Shown: positions 36,418 to 44,281 of the stretch, one piece after another
How positions within the stretch are numbered: position 1 is the first letter of the stretch
Layout of the letters: the number at the start of each line of letters is the position of its first letter
From: Methanococcoides methylutens
Lineage (GTDB): Archaea > Halobacteriota > Methanosarcinia > Methanosarcinales > Methanosarcinaceae
Length of the DNA stretch: 64,000 nt
Assembly: GCF_000765475.1 (NCBI RefSeq)
Contig: NZ_JRHO01000014.1
Span: forward strand, 699,687-763,686
Reading direction: 5' to 3'
Notes under the pieces: generated by a model
Seen by the model: the letters and a program-made list of their open reading frames with translations, nothing else
Told to the model about the DNA's origin: nothing
The model's database searches: none
Position numbers and translations under genes: made by a program

Positions 36418-37347
36418 ATGGATATTCAGATCCCTCTGGACAAGAACGATGTGTGCATCCTCATTCCCGCGCTGAATGAGGAAGCAACTATAAAGCAGCT
36501 CATCGAGGATTTCCAGGCAGAAGGATTTGAGAATATCCTTGTCATCGATGGACACAGCCATGATCGCACCCGCGAACTTGCTGAAGAGAGCGGTGCAAGG
36601 GTAGTGGTCCAGGAAGGAAAAGGCAAGGGCCAGGCAGTTCAGGAAGCTTTCCAGCTTATCGAGGACCCCTACACCGTCATGATAGACGGTGATGGAACCT
36701 ACCTTGCAAGTGACATATATACAGTATTGGGACCGCTTCTTGAAGGAAAGGCTGACCAGACTATCGGCAACAGGTTTGCAAATTATGAGCCGGAAGCATT
36801 TACAAAATTGAACCTGACAGGCAATAAAGTGCTTAACAAGCTTTTTGGCCTGGCATATGGTGTCTGGCTGGAAGACATCCTTACAGGATACCGCGGTTTC
36901 ACACGGAAAGTGATCAAGGGTCTTAGCCTCAACGAGATGGGATTCGAGATCGAGACAGAGATCACGGTCGAGAGTGTTAAGAACGAGATGAAGGTAGAGG
37001 TCGTGCCTATCACATACGTATCGAGACATTCAGCAGCAGCCACCAAACTCAACCCATTCAGGGACGGGATCAAGATCGGAAAGACCATCATCAGGATGGC
37101 AAGATTGCACAACCCGATGTTCTATTTTGGGATCTTCGGCACGATACTGACGCTGGCTGGTGTCGGCACGGGACTTTATGTGGTAAATGAGTGGTTAAGC
37201 GGAGTTACCCGCATACCAATGACAATACTGACCGCCCTATTGATACTTACAGGTATACAGATGTTCGTTTTTGGAATGCTGAGCGACCTCATAGTGTCAC
37301 TACACAGGGAAAATATGCGAATGTTGCGTAAGAACAACGAGCGTTGA
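36418..37347 (+). CDS. AglJ-like membrane-anchored glycosyltransferase family 2
   Basis: The 309-residue product is a GT-A glycosyltransferase of the dolichol-phosphate-mannose-synthase-like group. It shows CILIPALNEEATIKQLI (about 12-28), VIDGHSHDRT, the DGDGTY metal/nucleotide motif, and FEIETEITVE, followed by two C-terminal transmembrane helices (about 235-260 and 268-292). In haloarchaea AglJ adds the first sugar to dolichol phosphate for S-layer N-glycosylation; the match to that group is good but the sugar is unknown. Zero spacing to tbp implies co-transcription with a general transcription factor. Confidence 0.8.
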   Translation: MDIQIPLDKNDVCILIPALNEEATIKQLIEDFQAEGFENILVIDGHSHDRTRELAEESGARVVVQEGKGKGQAVQEAFQLIEDPYTVMIDGDGTYLASDIYTVLGPLLEGKADQTIGNRFANYEPEAFTKLNLTGNKVLNKLFGLAYGVWLEDILTGYRGFTRKVIKGLSLNEMGFEIETEITVESVKNEMKVEVVPITYVSRHSAAATKLNPFRDGIKIGKTIIRMARLHNPMFYFGIFGTILTLAGVGTGLYVVNEWLSGVTRIPMTILTALLILTGIQMFVFGMLSDLIVSLHRENMRMLRKNNER

Positions 37348-37716
37348 TCCTTTTCCCGAACCATCTTTTTTTATGACCTTGTTGCTCAGTGCCGAGCATC
37401 TTTTATTGGGACATTACATCGAAAATATACAACACAAGTAAACTTTACTTGATTATATCTAAAACTAGATGGATTTGTTTCGCAAAGTGCTAACTAAGAT
37501 ACACCCACCAATTGACATCATGCAACAAGATAAAACATCAGCAGATGTTGATTGTTAAATAGATTAACTTCAAATTTATGTCGTATACATATTAATAAGT
37601 AGAAATTGCCTGAGGACACATGCAATTTTACTTTACATACTCTAAAGTTGATTTTTCGAAAATACTTATATAAAATACCTCCTTTTTTATACCAACTGAA
37701 TAACGAGGTTATAATC
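37348..37716 (+). promoter_or_regulatory. intergenic region and thiC leader
   Basis: The first part holds T-rich sequence (37366-37374) that probably terminates the glycosyltransferase transcript. A perfect 15-bp palindrome, AAGTAAACTTTACTT, lies at 37436-37450. AT-rich promoter elements are near 37585-37600 and 37664-37675 (ACTTATATAAAATAC), the second about 45 bases ahead of the thiC ATG. A GAGGTT ribosome-binding site is at 37705-37710. I looked for THI-box consensus elements and found none. No ORF is supported. Confidence 0.5.
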
Positions 37717-39000
37717 ATGACAATAGTAGAAGATGCCCAAGCTGGCCAAATTACAGAGCCAATGAAAGTTGTCGCTGAATTCGAAGGTTTAGAGCCTGAG
37801 TTCATCAGACGTGGAATCGCTGCAGGTAGGATCGTAATCCCAACCTCACCATATAGGGATGTCAAGTACTGTGGTATCGGTGAAGGCCTTACAACAAAGG
37901 TCAATGCATCAATCGGTGCATCCTCAGATATCGTCGACCTTGACATGGAAGTTGAAAAAGCAAAGGCTGCAGAAGCTGCTGGTGCAGACACACTTATGGA
38001 GCTTGGAACCGGCGGAGACTTCCTTGGAATCAGGAAAGCTGTCTGTGACGCAACATCACTTTCCGTTGGATCAGTTCCTTTATACCAGGCATTTATCACA
38101 GCTGCAAAGAGAGACGGTTCTATCATTCACATGACAGAAGATGACCTCTGGCATGCAACTGAAGAACAGGCAAAGCTTGGTACAAACTTCATGGCTATCC
38201 ACACAGGTATCAACAACATTGTTCTCGACAGGCTCAAAGCACACGGTCGTTACGGTGGTATCTGCTCCCGTGGCGGTGCTTTCATGACCACATGGATGCT
38301 CCACAACGAGAAGGAAAACCCACTTTACGCTGACTTCGACTACCTTTGTGAGATCCTCAAGGAGCACGAAGTTGTCCTCTCCACAGGTAACGGAATGCGC
38401 GCAGGTGCTATCCACGATGCTACCGACAGGGCACAGATCCAGGAGCTTATCATCAACTCTGAGTGCGCACAGAAAGCACACGACAAATATGGTCTTCAGG
38501 TAATTGTAGAAGGTCCAGGTCACGTACCACTCGATGAAGTAGAGATGAATGTCAAACTCATGAAGTCAATGAGCGGACACAAGCCATTCTACATGCTCGG
38601 TCCACTTGTAACAGATGTCTCCCCAGGAAGAGACCACATCGTAACTGCAATCGGTGCAGCAACATCCGCATCACACGGCTGTGACTTCCTCTGCTACGTA
38701 ACCCCTGCAGAGCACCTTGCACTTCCAAACAAAGAGGATGTTATCGAAGGTGTAAAGACATCAAAGATCGCAGCTCACGTCGGTGACATGGTCAAACTCG
38801 GAAAGAGGGATCAGGACCTTGCAATGGGCAGGGCACGCAGAGACCTTGACTGGAATAAGATGTTCGATCTTGCACTCGACCCAGAACTCGCAAGAAAGAT
38901 CAGAACCGAGAGAGCTTCAGCAGATGAAGATGCATGCACAATGTGCGGTGACTTCTGTGCTGTGAAGATCGTCAACCAGAACTACAATCTTGCAAAGTAA
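37717..39000 (+). CDS. thiC: phosphomethylpyrimidine synthase ThiC
   Basis: ThiC is the radical-SAM enzyme that turns aminoimidazole ribotide into the hydroxymethylpyrimidine phosphate of thiamine. The 427-residue product has the conserved core (SIGASSDIVDLDMEVEKAK, LSTGNGMRAG, EGPGHVPLDE, GPLVTDVSPGRDH) and the C-terminal cluster motif CTMCGDFC (about 408-415). I chose the ATG at 37717 because it has a GAGGT site and matches the family N-terminus; upstream in-frame codons are AT-rich promoter sequence. It is followed by two hairpins. Confidence 0.96.
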   Translation: MTIVEDAQAGQITEPMKVVAEFEGLEPEFIRRGIAAGRIVIPTSPYRDVKYCGIGEGLTTKVNASIGASSDIVDLDMEVEKAKAAEAAGADTLMELGTGGDFLGIRKAVCDATSLSVGSVPLYQAFITAAKRDGSIIHMTEDDLWHATEEQAKLGTNFMAIHTGINNIVLDRLKAHGRYGGICSRGGAFMTTWMLHNEKENPLYADFDYLCEILKEHEVVLSTGNGMRAGAIHDATDRAQIQELIINSECAQKAHDKYGLQVIVEGPGHVPLDEVEMNVKLMKSMSGHKPFYMLGPLVTDVSPGRDHIVTAIGAATSASHGCDFLCYVTPAEHLALPNKEDVIEGVKTSKIAAHVGDMVKLGKRDQDLAMGRARRDLDWNKMFDLALDPELARKIRTERASADEDACTMCGDFCAVKIVNQNYNLAK

Positions 39001-39050
39001 TGCCATTGGCATTACTTTTATCTTCTTTTTAAAAGACCACCATGGTGGTC
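38996..39050 (+). terminator. tandem hairpin terminators after thiC
   Basis: Hairpin 1 spans 38996-39016 as a perfect 10-base inverted repeat around a single T, and its left arm includes the thiC stop. It is followed by a T-rich run (39017-39030). Hairpin 2 is a 16-bp perfect palindrome (39035-39050, GACCACCATGGTGGTC), followed by another T-rich run. Confidence 0.75.
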
Positions 39051-39125
39051 ATTATATTTTCTTTACAGCCTAACTATTTTTGTATCATATTATATTAAAG
39101 CAAAAAGCCATAGCTATGCTTGAGA

Positions 39126-39169
39126 ACTGTAATTTAAATAGCAGATGAAGACTGTAATTTAAATAGCAG
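39126..39169 (+). repeat. 19-bp direct repeat in two copies
   Basis: ACTGTAATTTAAATAGCAG occurs at 39126-39144 and 39151-39169, identical, separated by six bases. It lies in a gene-free stretch between thiC and a minus-strand unknown gene. An inverted repeat (CACCATTC at 39186-39193 with GAATGGTG at 39201-39208) follows. Two copies are too few for CRISPR; protein-binding iterons are possible. Confidence 0.8.
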
Positions 39170-39252
39170 GATAAAATAAGCGAATCACCATTCCATGTCA
39201 GAATGGTGCTAAACATCGAACTAGCAGAACTTCCCCCCAAAGAAAAATAATA

Positions 39253-39528
39253 TCAGTAAGGGGTTTTAGTTACGTATGAAAGGTCGATCTTTGAAACGTT
39301 GGCTTTCTGAACAAGGAGAATAGACTTCCCATAGTCAGGGTTCTCATAATCGAAGATCAACCATGTGATCTCGTCTTCTAATACTTCACGGCAATCCGTG
39401 ATGTTATCATACCATATGATAGATGATGATGCACCGTCAAGCAAGTAGAGATAACCTGACAGCTCGTGTCCCTCAGGCACATTTTTTATCATTTCAAGAA
39501 TGGAATTAATCATCTTAGTAACACCCAT
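39253..39528 (-). CDS. small protein of unknown function
   Basis: I do not recognise the family. The 91-residue protein is soluble and acidic, with alternating helix and strand patterns (MINSILEMIKNVPEGHEL, SGYLYLLDGASSSIIWYDN, EDEITWLIFDYENPDYGKSILLVQKAN). It contains one Cys and no obvious ligand motif. The gene is monocistronic on the minus strand; codon use looks normal, which supports it being real. Confidence 0.55.
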   Translation of the reverse strand: MGVTKMINSILEMIKNVPEGHELSGYLYLLDGASSSIIWYDNITDCREVLEDEITWLIFDYENPDYGKSILLVQKANVSKIDLSYVTKTPY

Positions 39529-39845
39529 TTAAACAACCCCTGAACGTATAAAATGATTTTGGTGAAAACAACGATGAATACGACATCAGCCTTAACTTTT
39601 TATAAAAATTACCCAGATAACGATATAATATAAAAATTTCTTCGGACAGAAACACCGAACACTCCGACCGTGTGGCTTATGATATAAATTTATCGATAGA
39701 ACTGTAGAAAAGAACAAAATGCCAACCGACAGCAAAAAAACCATAAAATGAGAAGTTGAACCATTATTTTCATATTTCGCTATTTCTTACCTAACAGAAA
39801 CCCTTAAATCCAGATTTGCCATAAATCCCGGTGGGAGACACATTA
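39529..39845. promoter_or_regulatory. divergent spacer before the cyclophilin gene
   Basis: This 317-base AT-rich stretch holds the promoter of the minus-strand unknown gene at its left end. Cyclophilin promoter candidates are the AT-rich ATATAAATTTATCGATAG near 39690-39705 and sequence close to the start. A GGTGGGAG ribosome-binding site is at about 39830-39836. I see no conserved RNA or supportable ORF in it. Confidence 0.35.
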
Positions 39846-40271
39846 ATGAAAAAAGCAATTATTGATACAAACAAAGGTCAGATCGTTTTGGAACTATTCG
39901 AAAAGGATGCACCAAAGACAGTTGCAAACTTTGAGAAACTCATCAAGCAGGGATTTTACAATGGCCTTACCTTCCACAGGGTAATACCAAACTTTGTCAT
40001 TCAGGGAGGATGTCCAAAAGGAAACGGTTCAGGTGGACCTGGATACACCATTAAATGCGAGATAAATCCAAAGAAGCATACAAAGGGTGCCCTTTCCATG
40101 GCACATGCCGGAAAGAATACCGGCGGAAGCCAGTTCTTCATCACACATTCCCCACAGCCACACCTTGATGGAGTGCACACTGTTTTCGGAAAGGTCATTG
40201 AAGGTATGGATGTGGTCAACAAGATCAAAGAAGACGATGTAATGACAAAATTAAGAGTGGAAGAGGAGTAA
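39846..40271 (+). CDS. peptidyl-prolyl cis-trans isomerase, cyclophilin type
   Basis: Cyclophilins catalyse proline isomerisation during protein folding. The 141-residue product is a minimal cytosolic form with [29 protein letters not shown] and [11 protein letters not shown], which carry the catalytic Arg, Phe and Gln residues. I chose the ATG at 39846 over an in-frame GTG at 39831 because the protein then begins [11 protein letters not shown], as in relatives, and a good ribosome-binding site precedes it. Confidence 0.96.
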   Translation: MKKAIIDTNKGQIVLELFEKDAPKTVANFEKLIKQGFYNGLTFHRVIPNFVIQGGCPKGNGSGGPGYTIKCEINPKKHTKGALSMAHAGKNTGGSQFFITHSPQPHLDGVHTVFGKVIEGMDVVNKIKEDDVMTKLRVEEE

Positions 40272-40311
40272 ACTCCTGTTCTATTCCCATCTTTAAAAGA
40301 ACAGAGAGGAA

Positions 40312-40410
40312 ATGAAAGCAATAAGAGGGCGGTCCAACCCATGCAGGACATACCCGGCCATGAGGAAACCAGCTCTCTTGTTGATCATTACCCTCGTATT
40401 ACTATTATAA
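40312..40410 (+). CDS. possible 32-residue peptide ORF
   Basis: An ATG at 40312, preceded by GAGAGGAA, opens a 32-codon frame ending in TAA at 40408-40410. The peptide has a basic N-terminal half (MKAIRGRSNPCRTYPAMRK) and ends in a hydrophobic LLLIITLVLLL. This is a membrane-peptide-like layout, but chance cannot be excluded and the region may just be leader for the next gene. Confidence 0.2.
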   Translation: MKAIRGRSNPCRTYPAMRKPALLLIITLVLLL

Positions 40411-40428
40411 TTATATCTGCGGTGTAAC

Positions 40429-41172
40429 ATGGATAAAAACACGTTCAATCGGGTCAGAGTAGCAGGACTTGTCATCAATGAGATCGAGGACCTTGCACCA
40501 AAAATGTACCCATATGTCGAATTTGTAAAGAACGAAGATGAAAGTGAAGGCAAATATAGTATAACCCCACTCTCAGGAGAAGGGGCGGAAATGCACGAAA
40601 TGATGCTGGACAAATACCGGAAATGGTATGCTTGCGTCCTGGAATTGCTAGAGCAGTATTATCCTGAAAAAGCAGATGATTTCACAAAAGCATATGAAAG
40701 CGCCATCCCTTACGTCACTTTTGAATGCAAACCAAAAGTTCCAAACAGCTTTAAAATGCAATTCGAGTTCATCAAGCACCTGACAGCCCAGAAAACAATA
40801 CTATCCCACCTGTTCTCAAAGATGTCCACCATGGAGATCACTGAAAGCGAACCAGACACCATCGAGAGTGACGAAGTTTGTGAAACAGAAGAAAAGATCC
40901 CACGGGAAATGACGGCTTTACTTTTCAAACAGGCTATCAAACCGGTCCTTGATGAAGAGATCAAGAAATTCACGGACAAGCTGTCCCAGGAGAAGGCCGC
41001 ACTCGATAAAGTTGGAGAACTTTCCGAAGACATAATCACCTCTGATGCTGCAGACATCGAGCAGATAAAAACCAAATGTACCAATCTTCAGCAGACCTGC
41101 CAGAAAGATGACCTTTGTAAAGAGAATATAAAGCAACTGGCACCAATATTCGACATAATAAGCAGACTGTGA
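40429..41172 (+). CDS. uncharacterised 247-residue protein
   Basis: I do not recognise the family. The product is soluble, helical and rich in Glu/Lys, with no signal peptide or membrane segment. The N-terminal half has several aromatic residues (MYPYVEFVKNEDESEG, YRKWYACVLELLEQYYPEKADDF). The C-terminal half looks like coiled coil (DEEIKKFTDKLSQEKAALDKVGEL). C-terminal cysteines (CTNLQQTC, DDLC) are spaced irregularly. Its ATG follows GGTG by a few bases. Confidence 0.7.
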   Translation: MDKNTFNRVRVAGLVINEIEDLAPKMYPYVEFVKNEDESEGKYSITPLSGEGAEMHEMMLDKYRKWYACVLELLEQYYPEKADDFTKAYESAIPYVTFECKPKVPNSFKMQFEFIKHLTAQKTILSHLFSKMSTMEITESEPDTIESDEVCETEEKIPREMTALLFKQAIKPVLDEEIKKFTDKLSQEKAALDKVGELSEDIITSDAADIEQIKTKCTNLQQTCQKDDLCKENIKQLAPIFDIISRL

Positions 41173-41237
41173 GTTCTGCTTATTATACTTCTTTTTATGA
41201 TATTTTAGTATAGCATCTCAAAGGATGGAGAAAGCAG

Positions 41238-41450
41238 ATGAAAATTATAAAATGCAGAGACCTTGGATTTAATTGCAACTTCATGGCAACCGGCAAGGCA
41301 TCTGAAATTGATGATGTGAAACAAAAGATGCTGGATCACATAACTGAGAAGCATCTCTCAGAGAAAAATATGTCAAAAGAAGACCTTGAAGAGCTTACCT
41401 CACGTATCGACATTATGCTGAGCAGAGGTTGCGGCTGCGGAGCTCTTTAA
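41238..41450 (+). CDS. DUF1059 family small protein
   Basis: The 70-residue protein matches DUF1059: an N-terminal KIIKCRDLGFNCNFMATG with two conserved Cys, a middle helix with DHITEKH, and a C-terminal GCGCGAL. The family has no established function; the conserved cysteines suggest metal or redox chemistry. A GGATGGAG ribosome-binding site precedes it. It lies next to the redox/sulfur cluster but is separated from it by the minus-strand HxlR gene. Confidence 0.8.
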   Translation: MKIIKCRDLGFNCNFMATGKASEIDDVKQKMLDHITEKHLSEKNMSKEDLEELTSRIDIMLSRGCGCGAL

Positions 41451-41499
41451 GCAAGCACCGCATACCCCACATAATGATAGTAAGATATAGAAAGTGATG

Positions 41500-41856
41500 T
41501 TATAACTTGCAGTTTTTGCAATTGGAAAGACCGCAGATCTTGTTCTCAAATTTCCATTCAAGTCCCCATTTCTTAATGGACTGAATGATCTCTATGAACT
41601 CTTCTCCGCTTCTTGTCAGGGAATAAGTGTATATCACAGGGTCCTTTGAATCATCAAGTGTCTTCTTCACAAGACCTTCCTGCTCCAGTTCCTTGAGCCT
41701 TATTGAAAGGGTCTTCGGAGTAATGGTCTGTAACTTCTTCTTAAGTTCGTTGAACCTTTTTTCCTCGTTGTTGCCCTTGTAAAGCTCCAACAATATGCAC
41801 AAAGTCCATCTCTTGCCAATTATATCGATCGTTTTGTAGATGGTACAATCTTTCAT
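41500..41856 (-). CDS. HxlR-family winged-helix transcriptional regulator with terminal cysteines
   Basis: HxlR regulators are small dimeric winged helices, many of which sense redox stress or electrophiles through a cysteine. From the internal ATG at 41856, the 118-residue product begins MKDCTIYKTIDIIGKRWTL, the standard HxlR start with the near-N-terminal Cys. It continues with FNELKKKLQTITPKTLSIRLKELEQEGLV (recognition helix) and YSLTRSGEE. It ends in an unusual Cys-rich tail, CGLSNCKNCKL. An N-terminal extension from 41925 is unlikely. It diverges from the sulfite-reductase-like gene. Confidence 0.88.
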   Translation of the reverse strand: MKDCTIYKTIDIIGKRWTLCILLELYKGNNEEKRFNELKKKLQTITPKTLSIRLKELEQEGLVKKTLDDSKDPVIYTYSLTRSGEEFIEIIQSIKKWGLEWKFENKICGLSNCKNCKL

Positions 41857-41877
41857 AGTATCAGGAAAGAAACTGGC

Positions 41878-41907
41878 ATTATATATAGAAGTATCCCAAA
41901 TATACTT
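41878..41907. promoter_or_regulatory. shared promoter and operator candidate between HxlR and sulfite-reductase-like genes
   Basis: A TATA-like ATTATATATAG (about 41879-41888) is followed directly by an inverted repeat, AAGTAT (41889-41894) and ATACTT (41902-41907), with a seven-base spacer. The element sits in the 90-base divergent spacer and overlaps possible promoters in both directions. It is the natural operator for the HxlR protein, by position. Confidence 0.5.
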
Positions 41908-41946
41908 AGTGACGAAAAACAACAAATTTTAAAAGGAGAATACTAA

Positions 41947-42606
41947 ATGACAAAAGATCTACTTGAAAAGGGAGCAATCGTTCAGAGAGACAAGGAAACA
42001 TTCGCTATCGCACCACATATTCCAGGAGGTATTGCATCACCAGACCTGCTCAGGAAGATAGCTGATGTATCCGAGAAATACGGGGCAGCTGCAATTAAGG
42101 TCACATCCTCCCAGAGAATGGCCATTGTAGGCCTCAAGGAAGATGACATTGACAATGCATGGGAAGATCTTGGAATGAAGCCAGGCGCTGCAATCGGCCT
42201 CTGTGTCAGGAGCGTTAAGATATGTCCGGGAACCACATTCTGTAAACGTGGTCAGCAGGACTCTGTCGGACTTGGCCTCAAACTTGATGGGATATACCAT
42301 GGAATGGAACTTCCATCAAAACTCAAGATCGCAGTATCAGGCTGTATGAACTCCTGTGCTGAGAACGCCATCAAGGATATCGGCATCATGGGTACGCCAA
42401 AGGGATTCACCGTCATGGTAGGCGGCAGTGCAGGACTCAAGCCACGTCTTGCAGATACCATTGCAGAAGAACTCGATGAGGAAGAGGTCCTTGCACTTGT
42501 TGACAAGATCATCACATACTACAAGACACACACAAAGAAACAAAGGCTCGGAAAGGTTATTGACGAGATCGGTCTTGAAAACTTCAAGACAGAAGTCGGC
42601 CTCTGA
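41947..42606 (+). CDS. small sulfite/nitrite reductase-like siroheme-type protein
   Basis: The 219-residue product belongs to the low-molecular-weight sulfite reductase-like (Dsr-LP) group of methanogens. It has an N-terminal ferredoxin-like half domain (ITSSQ-type motif: IKVTSSQRMAIVGL, about 49-62), then CVRSVKICPGTTFCKRG (about 85-101) and CMNSCAENAIKDIGIMG (about 129-145), which supply four cysteines for a [4Fe-4S] cluster coupled to siroheme. It has no extra ferredoxin domain. Sulfite or nitrite reduction is possible but unproven for this group. A ferredoxin encoded three genes downstream could be the electron donor. Confidence 0.85.
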   Translation: MTKDLLEKGAIVQRDKETFAIAPHIPGGIASPDLLRKIADVSEKYGAAAIKVTSSQRMAIVGLKEDDIDNAWEDLGMKPGAAIGLCVRSVKICPGTTFCKRGQQDSVGLGLKLDGIYHGMELPSKLKIAVSGCMNSCAENAIKDIGIMGTPKGFTVMVGGSAGLKPRLADTIAEELDEEEVLALVDKIITYYKTHTKKQRLGKVIDEIGLENFKTEVGL

Positions 42607-42627
42607 GCAGACAATTACTACGACTGT

Positions 42628-42650
42628 AGGGGTTCTTTACAAGGACCCCT
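42628..42650 (+). terminator. hairpin between the sulfite-reductase-like and DUF166 genes
   Basis: A 10-bp stem with one mismatch or G-U pair (42628-42637 with 42641-42650, loop TAC) lies 22 bases after the stop. It is not followed by a long T-run, so it may be a partial terminator, processing site or stability element rather than a full stop to transcription. Confidence 0.45.
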
Positions 42651-42739
42651 AAAATCCCCACGAACCGCTTACGAACACGATCTACAGGGTAGTTCGGACA
42701 AAAACCCTGCTTATTTTCCTGATTGATGTAGAGGAGACC

Positions 42740-43528
42740 ATGCAGATCAGCATTTATTATACCGGAGAGTTCGGAAGGAAGGTTATCGGCAATATAGTGA
42801 ATTCCAGCACATTCTGCACATCCTGTGGAGAACTCTGTGACCACTGCAGAGAGAAAAAGAGATCGTATGCTGACCAGATCGTTGATATTTATGAATTCCC
42901 TGCCGACCTGCCACAGTTCATCGAAGAACCTGAAGAATACCTGCCTGAGAACATGGACAAATGTGACCTGCTGATCGCCATGGACCTTCATCCGGACATT
43001 CTTTCCGTCCTGCCGAGGATGGCAGAGATGTCAGGTGCAAAAGCTGTGATCGCGCCCATAGAGGTTCCAAAGCTTGCCCCCGCCGGACTTGTCCAGCAAG
43101 TAAAGGAGACACTTGAATCAAAGGGAATAGACTGCGAATTCCCAAAACCGTTCTGCTCACTTGTAAAAACAGGAAAAACCCTGATCGATGAATTTGTAGA
43201 CATGGGATTTGGCAGACCGCTGCTTGTCATAGAGGTCGATAAAGAAAGGAACATATTCACACATGCAAGGGTCCTGAGGGACGCCCCATGTGGTTCCACA
43301 TGGTATGTCGCCAAAAAACTTGGATGGTCTGATATTGAAATCTACAAGGAAACCGTATCCGGAGCACACCACGCATACCCATGTACTGCAAGCATGGACA
43401 AGGACCCGCAACTCAAAGATACGATCCTGCATGAAGCCGGATACATAATCAGAAAAAGCGTTGAGGAAGCAGCCAGGATCAAAAATGATAATGAAGACGA
43501 AAACGTGTATTCTGAAGATGAAAAATGA
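42740..43528 (+). CDS. DUF166 family protein
   Basis: The 262-residue product matches DUF166, an archaeal family of unknown function (older annotations call it thymidylate synthase-like without support). The N-terminus has a Cys-rich motif, FCTSCGELCDHC (about 26-37), followed by an alpha/beta domain (CDLLIAMDLHPDILSVLPRMAE) and a conserved core (LRDAPCGSTWYVAKKL, SGAHHAYPCTASMDKD). The six or more conserved-looking cysteines suggest metal or iron-sulfur binding. It is followed closely by the CGGC gene, so the two share a transcript. Confidence 0.8.
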   Translation: MQISIYYTGEFGRKVIGNIVNSSTFCTSCGELCDHCREKKRSYADQIVDIYEFPADLPQFIEEPEEYLPENMDKCDLLIAMDLHPDILSVLPRMAEMSGAKAVIAPIEVPKLAPAGLVQQVKETLESKGIDCEFPKPFCSLVKTGKTLIDEFVDMGFGRPLLVIEVDKERNIFTHARVLRDAPCGSTWYVAKKLGWSDIEIYKETVSGAHHAYPCTASMDKDPQLKDTILHEAGYIIRKSVEEAARIKNDNEDENVYSEDEK

Positions 43529-43537
43529 GGTGAGAAC

Positions 43538-43876
43538 ATTACCGAAGATACACCTGTGAAGATAGCGGTCCTAAGATGCGATACAGTGTCCGAGGCATGC
43601 CCGGGAACAGGATGTTTTAAGGCTTTCAATGAACGGAGAGTAAAGTTCGTCGACTATGATAATAATACACAGATGGTTGCTTTCTTCACATGCGGAGGCT
43701 GCTCAGGCAGACGCGTATTCCGCCTGGTGCGCTCCCTGCAGAAGAACGGAGTGGATGTGATACACCTGAGCTCATGCATGCAGATGAAGAACTACCCCGA
43801 GTGCCCGCATATTGATACTATCAAGAAGACCATAGAAAATGCAGGCATCAGGATCGTTGAGGGAACCCATCACTGA
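43538..43876 (+). CDS. CGGC domain protein
   Basis: The product contains the CGGC motif (FFTCGGCSGRRVFRLVRSL) with further cysteines near the N-terminus (RCDTVSEACPGTGC) and in the middle (SSCMQMKNYPECPH), the pattern of a putative metal-binding family. The start is uncertain. A GAGGTGA site at 43526-43532 is well placed for an ATT codon at 43538; the first conventional start is a GTG at 43556 with no clear ribosome-binding site. From the GTG the protein is 106 residues, from the ATT 112. It lies between DUF166 and ferredoxin genes. Confidence 0.75.
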   Translation: MTEDTPVKIAVLRCDTVSEACPGTGCFKAFNERRVKFVDYDNNTQMVAFFTCGGCSGRRVFRLVRSLQKNGVDVIHLSSCMQMKNYPECPHIDTIKKTIENAGIRIVEGTHH

Positions 43877-43906
43877 TAACTAATAATTGAGAATGGAGAG
43901 GATACA

Positions 43907-44275
43907 ATGGTTAAACGAATGATAGTTAAGATCGATGAGGACAAGTGTACAGGCTGTGGACAATGTGTGTCCCCCTGTGCTGAAGGAGCCATACAGATAA
44001 TCGACGGCAAGGCAAAGGTCGTTTCCGAAGACCTCTGTGATGGCATGGGATTCTGTATCGGCGTTTGTCCTGAGGGTGCTATCACCATCGAAGAGAGACA
44101 GACCGTGGAGTTCAATGCTGAAAAAGCAGAAGCACAGCCAAAGAGCACTGATGTATCCATCAGGTGCTTCAGCTGCGGTGCCGGAGAAGATGAGAGGTAC
44201 CTCCTGCCCATGAGGCATAAGATGGAGAGCCTCTGGGTCTGCACACGCTGTCTGCCCCAGCTTATCCATGGGTGA
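43907..44275 (+). CDS. two-cluster ferredoxin with a Cys-pair C-terminal tail
   Basis: The 122-residue protein has an N-terminal ferredoxin domain. The first cluster motif is canonical (CTGCGQCVSPC, about 14-24). The second is CDGMGFCIGVCP (about 44-55), lacking one cysteine of the usual four but typical of a known variant family. After a linker, the C-terminus carries RCFSCGAGED (about 87-96) and VCTRCLP (about 110-117), two CxxC pairs that look like a zinc or rubredoxin-like site. It overlaps nothing and ends six bases before the GXGXG gene. It is the likely electron carrier of the cluster. Confidence 0.85.
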   Translation: MVKRMIVKIDEDKCTGCGQCVSPCAEGAIQIIDGKAKVVSEDLCDGMGFCIGVCPEGAITIEERQTVEFNAEKAEAQPKSTDVSIRCFSCGAGEDERYLLPMRHKMESLWVCTRCLPQLIHG

Positions 44276-44281
44276 ATCAAA

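Noticed and set aside
37550-37716. TPP (THI-box) riboswitch ahead of thiC
   Set aside because: A weak CCTGAGG-like string is present, but the conserved core elements and helices are not recognisable, and such riboswitches are rare in archaea.
39126-39169. Minimal CRISPR array
   Set aside because: Only two short repeats with a six-base spacer and no cas genes in the window.
42740-43528. Thymidylate synthase
   Set aside because: An old label for DUF166; the catalytic motifs of thymidylate synthases are not visible.
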